Assembly: GCA_030595925.1 (NCBI GenBank)
Contig: JAUVLC010000002.1
Location: 1 to 56,155 of the forward strand
Length of the DNA: 56,155 bases
Reading direction: 5' to 3'
DNA from: Clostridia bacterium
GTDB taxonomy: Bacteria; CBDUZB01; JAGLHV01
In this document: in pieces, positions 17,010-26,514 of the stretch
How positions within the stretch are numbered: position 1 is the first letter of the stretch
How the letters are laid out: each line of letters starts with the position of its first letter
Notes under the pieces: generated by a model
Database searches by the model: none
Told to the model about the DNA's origin: nothing
Seen by the model: the letters and a program-made list of their open reading frames with translations, nothing else
Made by a program: the position numbers and the translations under genes

Positions 17010-19421
17010 ATGAAAATTACTTATCGTTGGCTAAAAGAATATGTGGATTTTGATTTATCTGCTGAACAGTTGGCTGATAAATTAGTTAGTTTAGGTATAA
17101 ATGTAGAAAGTATGCAATCCATAGGAGAGGGAATAGACGGTGTTATTGTAGGCAAAATTCTGTCTGTTGAAGCACATCCTCATGCAGAACGCTTAACAGT
17201 TTGTAAAGTAGATACAGGGAAAGAAGAATATAATATTGTTTGTGGGGCAAAAAACATGAAACAGGGAGACGTTGTCCCTGTAGCTTTGGAAGGAGTTGTA
17301 TTAAGTGAAAACAAATTAATAAAGCCGGTTAATATACGCGGAGTTAAGTCGGAAGGAATGATGTGTTCAGCTAAGGAACTTGGTGTTTCCGATGATGCGG
17401 CAGGATTGTTTATTTTGCCTGAGAAAACTCCGTTAGGGAAAGAAATCAAAGAGGTACTTTCTTTGCCCGATGTGGTTTTTGACCTGGAAATTACACCTAA
17501 TCGCCCGGATTGTTTGAGCGTAATAGGGGTAGCGAGGGAAATAGCTGCTGTTTTAAATATTCCTTTTAAATTACCGGAGATAAAGTTAAAAAGTACGGGG
17601 AAAGAAATAGAAAAACAGTTACAAGTAACAATAAAGGATTCTTTACTTTGTCCCCGTTATCTGGCCAGGGTAATTAGAAACGTTAAAGTTTCCTCATCAC
17701 CTCTTTGGTTGCAACGTCGTTTGGAGATGGTAGGATTAAGGGCTATTAATAATGTTGTGGATGCAACAAATTATGTTTTGATGGAATTAGGACATCCCCT
17801 TCATGCCTTTGATTATGATCTTATTAGTAATCACCATATTATTGTTCGTCGGGCAGAGGAGAAAGAAAAATTTGGTGCACTGGACGAGGTTGAATATACA
17901 TTAACTAAAGATATGTTAGTAATTACCGATGATAATAAGGCCGTTGCTTTAGCCGGTATAATGGGAGGAAGTAATTCTCAGGTGAGTGAAGGAACTTGTA
18001 ATTTACTTATTGAAAGTGCTTATTTTGATGCAATAAATATTCGTAGAACTTCTAAAAAATTAGGGTTAAGCACAGAGTCTTCCTATCGATTTGAACGGGG
18101 GACTGATTTTGAAATGGCGGAAAAAGCCATTAATAGAGTTACTTCATTAATTAAAGAAATAGCAGGAGGTGAAGTAGTAGAAGGGATTATTGATCAATAT
18201 CCTCAAAAAATTGTTCCTCAACAGATTATTTTAAGACTGGAACAGGTGAATAGAATTTTGGGAATAGAAATATCCGGAAAACAAATACAGGTTTTTCTTA
18301 AAAGGCTAGGTTTTGAATGTAATTTGGAGAAGAATTCCAATCTAAAAGTAGTGGTTCCCGCTTTTAGACGGGAGGTAAGCAGGGAAATTGATTTAATAGA
18401 AGAGATTGCCCGTATTTATAAATATGATGAAATTTCTCCTGCTGTTCCCCAATGGAAAAGTTTAGAGTATAGTCCTAATCAGGAATTTTTGTTGGAAAGG
18501 GAAGTAAAGAATTTTTTTGTTGGTGCAGGGTTTTACGAAGTAATAAATTATTCTTTTAGCAGTGAGGATGAATTTAAGAAATTAGGGGTTGAGGATAGTT
18601 TTTATTATACTAAGGCGGTAAAGGTTAAAAATCCTCTATCTCGTGAATATGGTTTTTTGCGGACGACTCTTCTGGGAAATATTTTCGAAAATATTTCAAA
18701 AAATATTAGTTACAATTTATATAATCTTAAATTATTTGAATTAGGAAAAGTATTTTTAACTAAAGAAAATAATCTTTTGCCGGAAGAGAAGAAGATGCTT
18801 TCCGGTGCGATTTGTGGAATGGCAGAAGAATCGTACTGGCAAAAAAAATCTAATGAAGTAGATTTCCATTATTTAAAAGGAGTTCTGGTCTCTCTTCTGG
18901 AAAATTTAGAAATTAAGAATTACAAAATGGAGAAAGGGTCGAATATACTTTTTCATCCGGGACAATCAGCAAAAATAATTATCAATGGGAATCAACAGAT
19001 AGGACAACTTGGGAAGGTGTTTCCCTGGATAGCGGAAAAATATAATTTTGATTTACCTGTTTATATTTTTGAATTAAGTCTGGGTGCTCTTCTAAAAAGT
19101 CAAAATACCAAAAGGCGTTATTTACCGGTTAGTAAATATCCGGCCGTGACAAGGGATGTAGCTTTGGTAGTGCCTAAAGAAATTTCTTATTTTCAGGTTT
19201 CTTCTCAAATTAAAAAAACAGGAGGGGAGGTTATTTCTCAAATAAAATTGTTTGATGTTTATCAGGGGAAGCAAATAGATGAAGGGTATAGGAGTTTGGC
19301 TTATTCTATTGTTTATCAATCAAAGGAAAAAACTTTAACGGATAAAGAGGTTAATTTTATTCATAACGATGTTCTTCAGTCGCTGAAGGAAAATTTCAAG
19401 GTAAAAATAAGGGATAAATAA
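17010..19421 (+). CDS. pheT: phenylalanyl-tRNA synthetase beta subunit
   Basis: An 803-residue full-length PheT: N-terminal tRNA-binding OB domain at about 40-150 (GKILSVEAHPHAERLTVCKV), B3/B4 editing domain with ITPNRPDCLSVIGVAREIAA, B5 domain near 400-475, the catalytic-like domain, and the C-terminal ferredoxin-like anticodon-binding domain from about 705 (SKYPAVTRDVALVV). Editing of Tyr-tRNA-Phe occurs in B3/B4. It is directly behind pheS and ahead of a coiled-coil gene and zapA. Confidence 0.97.
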   Translation: MKITYRWLKEYVDFDLSAEQLADKLVSLGINVESMQSIGEGIDGVIVGKILSVEAHPHAERLTVCKVDTGKEEYNIVCGAKNMKQGDVVPVALEGVVLSENKLIKPVNIRGVKSEGMMCSAKELGVSDDAAGLFILPEKTPLGKEIKEVLSLPDVVFDLEITPNRPDCLSVIGVAREIAAVLNIPFKLPEIKLKSTGKEIEKQLQVTIKDSLLCPRYLARVIRNVKVSSSPLWLQRRLEMVGLRAINNVVDATNYVLMELGHPLHAFDYDLISNHHIIVRRAEEKEKFGALDEVEYTLTKDMLVITDDNKAVALAGIMGGSNSQVSEGTCNLLIESAYFDAINIRRTSKKLGLSTESSYRFERGTDFEMAEKAINRVTSLIKEIAGGEVVEGIIDQYPQKIVPQQIILRLEQVNRILGIEISGKQIQVFLKRLGFECNLEKNSNLKVVVPAFRREVSREIDLIEEIARIYKYDEISPAVPQWKSLEYSPNQEFLLEREVKNFFVGAGFYEVINYSFSSEDEFKKLGVEDSFYYTKAVKVKNPLSREYGFLRTTLLGNIFENISKNISYNLYNLKLFELGKVFLTKENNLLPEEKKMLSGAICGMAEESYWQKKSNEVDFHYLKGVLVSLLENLEIKNYKMEKGSNILFHPGQSAKIIINGNQQIGQLGKVFPWIAEKYNFDLPVYIFELSLGALLKSQNTKRRYLPVSKYPAVTRDVALVVPKEISYFQVSSQIKKTGGEVISQIKLFDVYQGKQIDEGYRSLAYSIVYQSKEKTLTDKEVNFIHNDVLQSLKENFKVKIRDK

Positions 19422-19451
19422 AAGATTTAAAAGGGTTGTTTTTTAATAATA

Positions 19452-19691
19452 ATGAAAATATTAAAAGAAAAAATAAAAAAAACAGTAGAAATGGTTTATT
19501 TTTTAAAAGAAGAAAATAAATTGTTAAAAGAAAAGATTAAAAAAAACAGTGATAAATTAAAGTTTTTAGAAAAAGAAAATGAAAAGGCACGAAAGTTAAT
19601 TAAGGAAAATGAGGTACTTTATGAGGAAAAGAAAGAAATAAAAGAAAGGATGATGGATCTTTTAGGAAAGATGGAAAAATTTAAAATATAG
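19452..19691 (+). CDS. small coiled-coil protein, possibly ZapB-like
   Basis: A 79-residue protein that is almost one continuous coiled-coil with heptads rich in Lys, Glu, Leu and Ile and no hydrophobic membrane segment. It lies 30 bases after pheT and 19 bases before zapA. Position and shape suggest a ZapB-type partner that works with ZapA at the FtsZ ring, but coiled-coil sequence is too simple to prove homology. Confidence 0.65.
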   Translation: MKILKEKIKKTVEMVYFLKEENKLLKEKIKKNSDKLKFLEKENEKARKLIKENEVLYEEKKEIKERMMDLLGKMEKFKI

Positions 19692-19710
19692 ATAAACCAG
19701 GTGAAGCAAA

Positions 19711-19995
19711 GTGGCTAAAGATAAGATAGTAATAAAAATATTTGGCAGGGAATATGAAGTCACCAGTGAAGAAGATCCGTTACATGTATATTCTTTAGCT
19801 TCTTTAATTGATCAAAAGATGAAAGAAATTTCACACATCACTAACATTGTAGACACAAATAAAGTAGCAGTGCTGGCAGCATTGAATATTGCTGATGAGT
19901 TGTTTAAATTAAAGGAAAACAAGAATTTTATTCATGATTCAATGGAAAAAGATACCGAAGAGTTGATTAAATTATTGGATACTGCCTTAGAATGA
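19711..19995 (+). CDS. zapA: cell division protein ZapA
   Basis: A 94-residue ZapA, which cross-links FtsZ protofilaments. It shows the globular head (VIKIFGREYEVTSEEDPLHV), the ASLIDQKMKEI helix and the VAVLAALNIADELFKLKE core, then a C-terminal helix. The GTG start at 19711 follows AGGTGA. A 6S RNA gene lies directly downstream, the same zapA-ssrS order found in many proteobacteria and other phyla. Confidence 0.92.
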   Translation: MAKDKIVIKIFGREYEVTSEEDPLHVYSLASLIDQKMKEISHITNIVDTNKVAVLAALNIADELFKLKENKNFIHDSMEKDTEELIKLLDTALE

Positions 19996-20064
19996 GTTTA
20001 TGTTTTGAATCTGAAAGAAAATTAAAGTTTTTCTGAGTGGGGCTTGTAAAAAAGGTATTATAAT

Positions 20065-20093
20065 TTGAAAAAATGTTAAAATTTTAGTAAAAT
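20065..20093 (+). promoter_or_regulatory. promoter of 6S RNA
   Basis: TTGAAA (20065-20070), 17-base spacer and TAAAAT (20088-20093), placing the transcription start at about 20100, just before the 6S closing stem. Confidence 0.7.
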
Positions 20094-20099
20094 ATATAT

Positions 20100-20270
20100 A
20101 AGCCTTTAATATATCCCTGCGGTGTTAGTGTTGTGTTGATCATTTTGGGCCTACAAGCCTAAATCAGGGAATTCTTCGGTTTTCTGTAATCTTGGTTACA
20201 GAAACGGAATACCCACCTGGTATCTGGTGCTTCAAAAGGACTGCACACACGGCATACGCGGGGGTTTTTT
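20100..20270 (+). ncRNA. ssrS: 6S RNA
   Basis: The roughly 170-base transcript has 6S features: a closing stem between CCCTGCGG (near 20116) and the GCGGGGG end (near 20264), a central open bubble, and a long internal hairpin whose tip is TTCTGTAATC...GGTTACAGAA (20180-20202). The typical 3' half (ACTGCACACACGGCATACGCG) is recognisable. 6S RNA mimics an open promoter and sequesters sigma70 RNA polymerase in stationary phase. It has a near-consensus promoter and ends in a T run (20265-20270). Its place between zapA and, one gene on, the 5-formyltetrahydrofolate cyclo-ligase gene is the classic 6S neighbourhood. Confidence 0.88.
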
Positions 20271-20365
20271 ATTTAATGGTAAATAATTCTAATTTGGATA
20301 AAAAAATATAAATCAGGGGGTGTAATTTAAAATATCTTTGGATTAAAGGTGGATTGAGGAAAAAA

Positions 20366-21670
20366 ATGGATTTGTTTAATCAACAACTAAACCGGGAAGA
20401 TATGCCTCTGGCTTTACGTATGTGTCCTGAAAAGTTAGGAGAGTTTGTTGGTCAGGAGCATATATTAGGGAAAAATAAACTTTTGCGTAGGCTTATTGAG
20501 GCGGATAAGATTATTTCCCTGATTCTTTATGGCCCTTCCGGTTGTGGAAAATCGGCATTAGTTAATGTCATTGCTAAAACGACAAGAAGTAGTTTTATTT
20601 CTTTAAATGCAGTAACTTGCGGGGTTGTCGATTTGCGAAAAGAGATAAAATGTGCTGAGCAAAGAAGGATACAAAATAATAAAAAAACCATATTGTTAAT
20701 TGAAGAAATTCATCATTTTAATAAAACTCAACAGGATGTGCTCCTTCCTAATGTGGAAAAAGGAATAATTACCCTGGTAGGTATTACTACACATAATCCT
20801 TATTTTTATTTGAATTCCGCTTTGATTTCGCGGTCGGTAGTATTTGAGTTTAAGGCTTTAAGTGAGAAAGAAATAGAAACTATTTTAAAGAAAGCAATAA
20901 TTGATTCTAATCGGGGTTTGGGTAAGTACAGGATAAATATGGAAGAAAAAGCTCTCAACCATTTAATTAAAATTGTAGGAGGTGATGCAAGGAAAGCATT
21001 AAATGCCTTGGAATTAGGGGTAATTACTACATTCCCTGATGAAAAAAATATGATTAATTTTACTATTTCAGTAAGTGAAGAATCCATCCAGAAAAAAGTT
21101 CTTCTTTATGATAAAAAAGAAAATGAACATTTTAATACAATTTCAGCTTTTATTAAAAGTATGAGGGGCTCTGATCCTGATGCTACTTTGTATTGGTTAG
21201 CAAAAATGATTTATGCCGGGGAAGATCCCCTGTTTATTGCCCGCCGGATTGCTATTTGTGCTTCGGAAGACGTAGGGAATGCAGATCCTCAGGCGATATG
21301 TGTAGCAGCAGCAGCCTTAAAAATTAGTGAGTTTGTGGGTATGCCCGAGGCAAAAATTCCTCTTTCTCAGGCAGCTGTTTATGTTGCTTGTGCCCCCAAA
21401 AGTAATGCATCTTTTTTAGGGATTGAGAGAGCTTTAAAAGATATAGAAGAAGAAATAATTCAGAAAGTTCCTTTCCACTTAAAAGATAGCCATAGTAAAA
21501 AAAATGAACAGGTAAAGAATTATAAATATCCCCATGAGTTTGCCGGGCACTATGTAAAGCAGGAATATTTACCGGGAGGAAGAAGTTATTATAAACCAAC
21601 GGAAGAGGGATATGAATCAGGAATAAAAAAAAGGTTAATTAATTTGATGGGAAAAAATGAAAACAGATAA
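20366..21670 (+). CDS. rarA: RarA/MgsA-type replication-associated AAA+ ATPase
   Basis: A 434-residue RarA, a clamp-loader-like ATPase working at stalled forks. It opens with MDLFNQQ and MPLALRMCPEKLGEFVGQEH, then Walker A GPSGCGKS (56-63) and Walker B LLIEEIHHFNKTQQD (110-124), sensor 1 and the C-terminal tetramerisation domain ending HEFAGHYVKQEYLPGG. The family norm is GPPGTGKT and DEIHRF; here Walker B is Glu-Glu rather than Asp-Glu. ATG 20366 is preferred (GAGGA five bases before) to a TTG at 20354. The 3' end overlaps the next gene by 14 bases. Confidence 0.92.
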   Translation: MDLFNQQLNREDMPLALRMCPEKLGEFVGQEHILGKNKLLRRLIEADKIISLILYGPSGCGKSALVNVIAKTTRSSFISLNAVTCGVVDLRKEIKCAEQRRIQNNKKTILLIEEIHHFNKTQQDVLLPNVEKGIITLVGITTHNPYFYLNSALISRSVVFEFKALSEKEIETILKKAIIDSNRGLGKYRINMEEKALNHLIKIVGGDARKALNALELGVITTFPDEKNMINFTISVSEESIQKKVLLYDKKENEHFNTISAFIKSMRGSDPDATLYWLAKMIYAGEDPLFIARRIAICASEDVGNADPQAICVAAAALKISEFVGMPEAKIPLSQAAVYVACAPKSNASFLGIERALKDIEEEIIQKVPFHLKDSHSKKNEQVKNYKYPHEFAGHYVKQEYLPGGRSYYKPTEEGYESGIKKRLINLMGKNENR

Positions 21671-22256
21671 AAATAGTTTGAGGGATAAATTCAGGAAATT
21701 AAGAGATAGTCTTTTGGTAAAGGACAAAGAAAAAAAAAGCAAGAGAATAGCTCAAAGGGTATTTTCCTTGCAGGAATTTAGGAAAGCACGCGTTATTATG
21801 TTTTATTTTAATTTTGAGGGAGAAGTAAGAACGGAAGAAATGATAGATGCTGCCTTGAATATGGGGAAAAGGGTAGTATTACCTGTGGTAATAGACAGGC
21901 AGGGAAAAATGGAAGTATTTGAAGTAAAGAAAGATTATAAAAAACAATTAACGAAAGGAGCATTTGGAATTATGGGAATAAAAAAATCTTTAATGGAAAA
22001 ATTTAACAAAAAGAATATTGAGATGGTAATTGTCCCGGGAATAGTTTTTGATAAGGAGGGACAAAGAATAGGGTTTGGTTATGGATATTACGATCGATTT
22101 TTAAAGAAATTAAAAAAAGAAGTTTTCCGGGTAGGATTGGCCTATGAATTACAGGTAATAAACAAAATTCCCTTCAAAAAAAAGCACGATGTAAATATGA
22201 ATTTAATAATTACCGAAAAAAAGATTATTAAAGTTAAAGAGGCGGCAGCGGCATAA
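21657..22256 (+). CDS. 5-formyltetrahydrofolate cyclo-ligase
   Basis: A 199-residue enzyme that converts 5-formyl-THF to 5,10-methenyl-THF using ATP. It has an Arg/Lys-rich N-terminal helix, FNFEGEVRTEEM near 52-63, the PGIVFDKEGQRIGFGYGYYD stretch and the phosphate-binding GFGYGYYDRF (139-148). The start lies inside the end of rarA (14-base overlap), so it is translated in coupling. Linkage to 6S RNA (ygfA in E. coli) is widely conserved, and here only rarA separates them. Confidence 0.93.
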   Translation: MKTDKNSLRDKFRKLRDSLLVKDKEKKSKRIAQRVFSLQEFRKARVIMFYFNFEGEVRTEEMIDAALNMGKRVVLPVVIDRQGKMEVFEVKKDYKKQLTKGAFGIMGIKKSLMEKFNKKNIEMVIVPGIVFDKEGQRIGFGYGYYDRFLKKLKKEVFRVGLAYELQVINKIPFKKKHDVNMNLIITEKKIIKVKEAAAA

Positions 22257-22320
22257 AAAGTAATTGAAAAAAGATAAGGAATAAATAATAAATTGAAAAA
22301 AAGACAGAAAGGGGCAAGTT

Positions 22321-23880
22321 ATGAATAATTTTAGTTTATGGATGATAGGTAGCCTTTTTTCGGGTATACTTTTAGGTTATTTAGGAAGAATGACCTATAT
22401 AAAGTTTAAGATAAATATTTCGGAAAAAGAATCTAAGAAAATTTTAGAAGAGGCTATTAGAGAAGCGGAAACGAAGAAGAAAGAAGGTTTTTTGGAAATA
22501 AAAGAAGAAAGGCACCGGCTTAGAATAGAATTTGATAAAGAGACTCGTAGCCGCCGAGTAGAACTGAATAATGCGGAAAAAAGATTAATTCAGAAAGAAC
22601 AAAATATGGATAAGAAAATGGATATTTTAGACAGAAAAGAAAGAGAAACCCAGGTAAAGGATAAATCTTTGTCTAATTTGGATAAGCAACTTAGGGAAAA
22701 AGAACAAAAAATAAGTAGACAGGATGAAGAACAGAAGAAAGTTTTAGAAAGAGTAGCCGGGATGAGTCGTGAAGAAGCAAAAAGGATTCTTCTTCAAAAT
22801 ATAGAAAAAACTCTAACCCATGAATCAGCAGCATTAGTAAAAAAAATGGAAGAGGAAACACGGGAAATAGCCAGTAAAAAAGCGAAGGAAATTATTAGCT
22901 TATCTATTCAAAGATGTGCTGCGGATCATACTGCGGATATTACGGTATCAACCGTTTCTTTATCCAGTGATGAAATGAAAGGGAGAATTATTGGTAGAGA
23001 AGGACGAAATATCCGGGCTTTTGAAACTATTACCGGGGTTGATTTAATAGTTGATGATACTCCCGAAGCTATTACTTTATCTGCGTTTGACGGGGTAAGG
23101 AGAGAAATAGCCAGGGTATCTTTAGAAAGATTAATTAGTGATGGAAGGATTCATCCGACCCGTATTGAAGAAGTTGTGGGAAAAGTAAGCAATGAGATGG
23201 AGGTTTTCTTAAAAGAAGTAGGAGAGCAAACTGTTTTTGAATTAGGAATAGTAGGCCTTCATCCGGAATTAATAAGGTTAATAGGCAGGTTAAAATATCG
23301 AACGAGTTATGGTCAGAATGTTTTACAGCATTCCAAAGAAGTAGCTCTTCTTATGTCGGTTTTAGCTGCGGAGATAGGGGTGGATATTGCTTTTAGTAAA
23401 CGGGCAGGACTTTTGCATGATATTGGAAAAGCGATAGACCATGAAGTAGAAGGTTCCCATCCTCAAATAGGTGCGGATTTAGCCAGGAGATTTAATGAAG
23501 GGGATAAAATGTGTAATGCTATTTTGTCTCATCATGAAGGGGGGGAAGAGCCACGGAGTGTGGAAGCCGTATTACTTCAGGCAGCGGATGCAATTTCCGC
23601 ATCCCGTCCGGGAGTAAGGAGAGAAAGTTTAGAACGTTATTTGAAGAGATTGGAAAAATTGGAAGGGATAGCTAATGAATTTCAGGGAGTGGAAAAGAGT
23701 TATGCAATTCAAGCCGGAAGAGAATTAAGAATTATAGTTGAACCGGAAGATATAGATGATAATTGTGCAGCGCAATTAGCCAGAGATGTTGCTAAGAAAA
23801 TAGAACAGGAATTAGAATATCCCGGACAAATAAAAGTTACCGTTATCAGGGAAATAAGAGCAGTGGAGTTAGCAAAATAG
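22321..23880 (+). CDS. rny: ribonuclease Y
   Basis: A 519-residue membrane-anchored endoribonuclease that starts mRNA decay. Residues 5-23 form the N-terminal transmembrane helix, about 30-190 a long coiled-coil, 215-260 a KH RNA-binding domain with GRIIGREGRNIR, and about 330-430 the HD domain with H366-D367 (LLHDIGKAIDHE) and HHEGGEEP. All catalytic residues are present. It is followed by ymdB, a very common pair. Confidence 0.97.
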   Translation: MNNFSLWMIGSLFSGILLGYLGRMTYIKFKINISEKESKKILEEAIREAETKKKEGFLEIKEERHRLRIEFDKETRSRRVELNNAEKRLIQKEQNMDKKMDILDRKERETQVKDKSLSNLDKQLREKEQKISRQDEEQKKVLERVAGMSREEAKRILLQNIEKTLTHESAALVKKMEEETREIASKKAKEIISLSIQRCAADHTADITVSTVSLSSDEMKGRIIGREGRNIRAFETITGVDLIVDDTPEAITLSAFDGVRREIARVSLERLISDGRIHPTRIEEVVGKVSNEMEVFLKEVGEQTVFELGIVGLHPELIRLIGRLKYRTSYGQNVLQHSKEVALLMSVLAAEIGVDIAFSKRAGLLHDIGKAIDHEVEGSHPQIGADLARRFNEGDKMCNAILSHHEGGEEPRSVEAVLLQAADAISASRPGVRRESLERYLKRLEKLEGIANEFQGVEKSYAIQAGRELRIIVEPEDIDDNCAAQLARDVAKKIEQELEYPGQIKVTVIREIRAVELAK

Positions 23881-23992
23881 TATTCAAATCAGGTCTTATT
23901 TTTTTTAAGATAGAATGAAAATACAATTCAGGGTATATGCTTGTTGTTTATTTTTCCGGAGTTTATTATTGAAGATTTAGAAAGGTAAATAG

Positions 23993-24784
23993 ATGAAACT
24001 ACTGTTTGTTGCTGATATTGTGGGAGAGACGGGCAGAAAAATATTAAAAGAGTTATTACCTGAAATAAAAAAAGAGGAACAAATAGATTTTACTATTGTT
24101 AACGGGGAAAACTCAGCCGGTGGGTTTGGTATTACTCCCAGAGTGGCTGAGGAAATATTTTTTTTAGGGGTAGATGTTATTACTTTAGGAAATCATACCT
24201 GGGATCGCAAAGAAGTTTTTGAAATTATAGGCAATCCCCGGATTCTTCGTCCGGCAAATTATCCGCCAAATGTTCCCGGTAAAGGGTTTAATGTTTATGT
24301 TCCCAGCTTTAAGGGAGTAAAAATTGGAGTAATAAATCTTATGGGGCGGGTTTTTATGGCTAGTTTGGATTGCCCGTTTCGGAAGAGTGATTCAATTATA
24401 GAAGAAATAAAAGCACAAACCCCTGTTATTTTTGTGGATTTTCATGCGGAAGCAACTTCGGAAAAATTGTGTTTTGGGCATTATCTTGACGGCAAGGTGA
24501 GTGCTGTTGTTGGTACTCATACTCATGTTCCTACTGCTGATGAAAGGATTTTTCCCGGGGGGACGGCATATATCACTGATGTTGGTATGACCGGACCCGG
24601 AGATTCTATAATTGGGGTAAAAAAAGAAATAATTTTAAAAAGATATTTAACCGGTTTGCCTGTGCGTTTTGAAGTAGCCCGGGAAGGGCCTATTTTTGAG
24701 GGAGTAATTATCGAAGTAGATGAAGGAACGGGTAAGGCTTTGAGCATAAAGAGAATTTCTAAAAAAGGAAAAAGTAGTTTTTGA
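23993..24784 (+). CDS. ymdB: YmdB-family metallophosphoesterase
   Basis: A 263-residue protein of the YmdB/TIGR00282 family, a dinuclear metal phosphodiesterase acting on 2',3'- or 3',5'-cyclic nucleotides. Metal-site motifs are LFVADIVGETGR (3-14), NGENSAGGFG (37-46), LGNHTWDRKE (65-74), VDFHAEATSEK and GTHTHVPTADE. The length matches the family. Its gene follows rny in many bacteria, including Bacillus. The 112-base gap has no clear promoter. Confidence 0.95.
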   Translation: MKLLFVADIVGETGRKILKELLPEIKKEEQIDFTIVNGENSAGGFGITPRVAEEIFFLGVDVITLGNHTWDRKEVFEIIGNPRILRPANYPPNVPGKGFNVYVPSFKGVKIGVINLMGRVFMASLDCPFRKSDSIIEEIKAQTPVIFVDFHAEATSEKLCFGHYLDGKVSAVVGTHTHVPTADERIFPGGTAYITDVGMTGPGDSIIGVKKEIILKRYLTGLPVRFEVAREGPIFEGVIIEVDEGTGKALSIKRISKKGKSSF

Positions 24785-24846
24785 GTTAGAGAAGAAAAAA
24801 ATTATTTTTATTAGTGTAAAATAGATAAAGTAGGAGGTAAAAGATT

Positions 24847-25347
24847 ATGGAAGATTTTACTGAGAAAATGGAAAATGAACGGAATAAATGGCAGGTACTT
24901 ACAGAGAAAATACCCGGGTATGGGGGATATAAAGATAGGGAAAGAAGAAGGGATGCCGATAAATTAATTCGGGATTTTCTGGTAAAAGAGCTTAATCAAA
25001 GTAAAGAAAAAATTGCCCAAATTGCTTCAGAGAAGGTAGAAAAAAAACAGTTATCCGGAATTGACAGGATTGATCGATTGACTAAAAAAATGGAAAAAAT
25101 AGCAGATAAAATTCGCTTTGCTGATTATGGATATAGTGGTTTTTTTGATCAGATTAAAATTGATGCTAAAAAATTAGATGATATTTATGATTTTGATCAT
25201 TCGTTAATAGAAAAAGTTGAAGAATTGAAAAAAATGATTGAAACAGTAAAAAAAGAGGCAACAGAAGAAAAAATTTCTTTACTTTCGGAAAAAATTGAAA
25301 AGTTAGATGATATTTTTTCTGAAAGAGAAAAAGGAATAATTATTTAA
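24847..25347 (+). CDS. uncharacterised coiled-coil protein at the head of the SPFH/zinc-ribbon cluster
   Basis: A 166-residue soluble protein that I do not recognise as a named family. It has a short conserved-looking motif, IPGYGGYKDRERRRDADK (24-41), followed by predicted helices and coiled-coil to the end, rich in Lys and Glu. There is no signal peptide or membrane segment. AGGAGG precedes the ATG. It lies 33 bases upstream of the SPFH protein and is probably its partner. In Bacillus the coiled-coil PspA is encoded beside a related SPFH protein (YdjI), so a PspA-like role is possible, but the sequence lacks PspA hallmarks. Confidence 0.75.
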   Translation: MEDFTEKMENERNKWQVLTEKIPGYGGYKDRERRRDADKLIRDFLVKELNQSKEKIAQIASEKVEKKQLSGIDRIDRLTKKMEKIADKIRFADYGYSGFFDQIKIDAKKLDDIYDFDHSLIEKVEELKKMIETVKKEATEEKISLLSEKIEKLDDIFSEREKGIII

Positions 25348-25380
25348 AATAGCATAAAAAAAAAGAAGGAGGAAATTAAA

Positions 25381-26430
25381 ATGGGAATTTTAATTGAAGT
25401 TTTGGAATTTTTGGATGAAACGGGAAAAGAAATGGTGCATCGTATTCCGGAGGGTGGTTCCGGGGATATTAAAATGGGTGCACAGCTTATTGTCCGGGAA
25501 AATCAAAAAGCAGTGTTTTTTCGTGACGGAAAAGCCCTGGATACTTTTGGGTCAGGCAGGCATGTTTTAACAACCGAAAATATTCCCATTATTACCCGGG
25601 TTTTAAGTTTACCTTATGGTTTTAAGAGTCCTTTTCGGGCAGAAGTATATTTTGTTAATGAAAAAGTTTTTATTAATATGAAATGGGGGACAAAGGAACC
25701 GGTTGTTTTTCATGATTCGGAATTAAAAATGGTTAGGTTACGCGGTTTTGGAATGTTTTCCACTAGAATTACCGATGCTCAACTTTTTGTAAATAAGATT
25801 GTAGGAACCCAGGGTAGTTATAATTCAGAACTATTGGAGGATTTTTTTAGGGAAATAATTATAGGCAGATTAAATGACCTTTTAGGTGAAAATTTAAAAA
25901 CAATATTTGATCTTCCTCAATATTATGATGAATTAGCCATGGGAATGAAAACAAGGCTGAGGGATGATTTTGCTAAATACGGAGTGGAGTTGGTTGATTT
26001 TATTATTGGGTCTATTACTGTACCTAAAAAGGTCCAGGAGGTTATTGATGAAAGAAGTGGCCTGGAAGCAGTAGGGGGGTTGCAGGGATATATGCAATTT
26101 AAAGCAGCCCGGGCAATAGAAGAAGCAGCTAAAGGACGAACAGAAGGAGGAGGAAGAGCTGCCGGTTCAGGAATGGGTATGGGTTTAGGAGCAGGAATGG
26201 GAATGATGTTACCCGGTATGATTATGCAATCAATGCAGGGAAAGCAGACTGTCCCCGGTGGAGCAACAATAAAATGTCCCAAGTGTCAGGTGACTATGGC
26301 TGCCGGAGCAAAGTTTTGTTCTAATTGCGGAGAAAAATTAGTTCATGAAGAAACAAAAACCTGTCCGCAATGCAAAAATACTATTCCCTCAGAGGTTAAA
26401 TTTTGTCCTGAGTGTGGTAAGAAAGTATAA
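25381..26430 (+). CDS. SPFH-domain protein with double zinc ribbon (YdjI-like)
   Basis: A 349-residue protein. Residues about 20-230 match the YdjI/virion-core-like SPFH domain ([20 protein letters not shown], later [20 protein letters not shown]). About 245-290 form a Gly/Met-rich linker ([17 protein letters not shown]) that could touch the membrane. The C-terminus holds two four-Cys zinc ribbons: C299/C302/C313/C316 and C328/C331/C342/C345. SPFH proteins oligomerise on membranes; YdjI in Bacillus works with PspA and the membrane proteins YdjGH in envelope stress. Three zinc-ribbon genes follow, supporting a similar membrane scaffold. Confidence 0.9.
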   Translation: MGILIEVLEFLDETGKEMVHRIPEGGSGDIKMGAQLIVRENQKAVFFRDGKALDTFGSGRHVLTTENIPIITRVLSLPYGFKSPFRAEVYFVNEKVFINMKWGTKEPVVFHDSELKMVRLRGFGMFSTRITDAQLFVNKIVGTQGSYNSELLEDFFREIIIGRLNDLLGENLKTIFDLPQYYDELAMGMKTRLRDDFAKYGVELVDFIIGSITVPKKVQEVIDERSGLEAVGGLQGYMQFKAARAIEEAAKGRTEGGGRAAGSGMGMGLGAGMGMMLPGMIMQSMQGKQTVPGGATIKCPKCQVTMAAGAKFCSNCGEKLVHEETKTCPQCKNTIPSEVKFCPECGKKV

Positions 26431-26514
26431 TAAAATTTGGTTTTAATGTAGACATGAGATTTTTCTCCGGAAGAAACCGGGTTGTGATTTGCGGGGATAA
26501 AGAAGAGGAATTTT

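Noticed and set aside
25923-26282. 119-codon minus-strand frame rich in Pro and Ile
   Set aside because: Shadow of the Gly/Met-rich linker of the SPFH protein.
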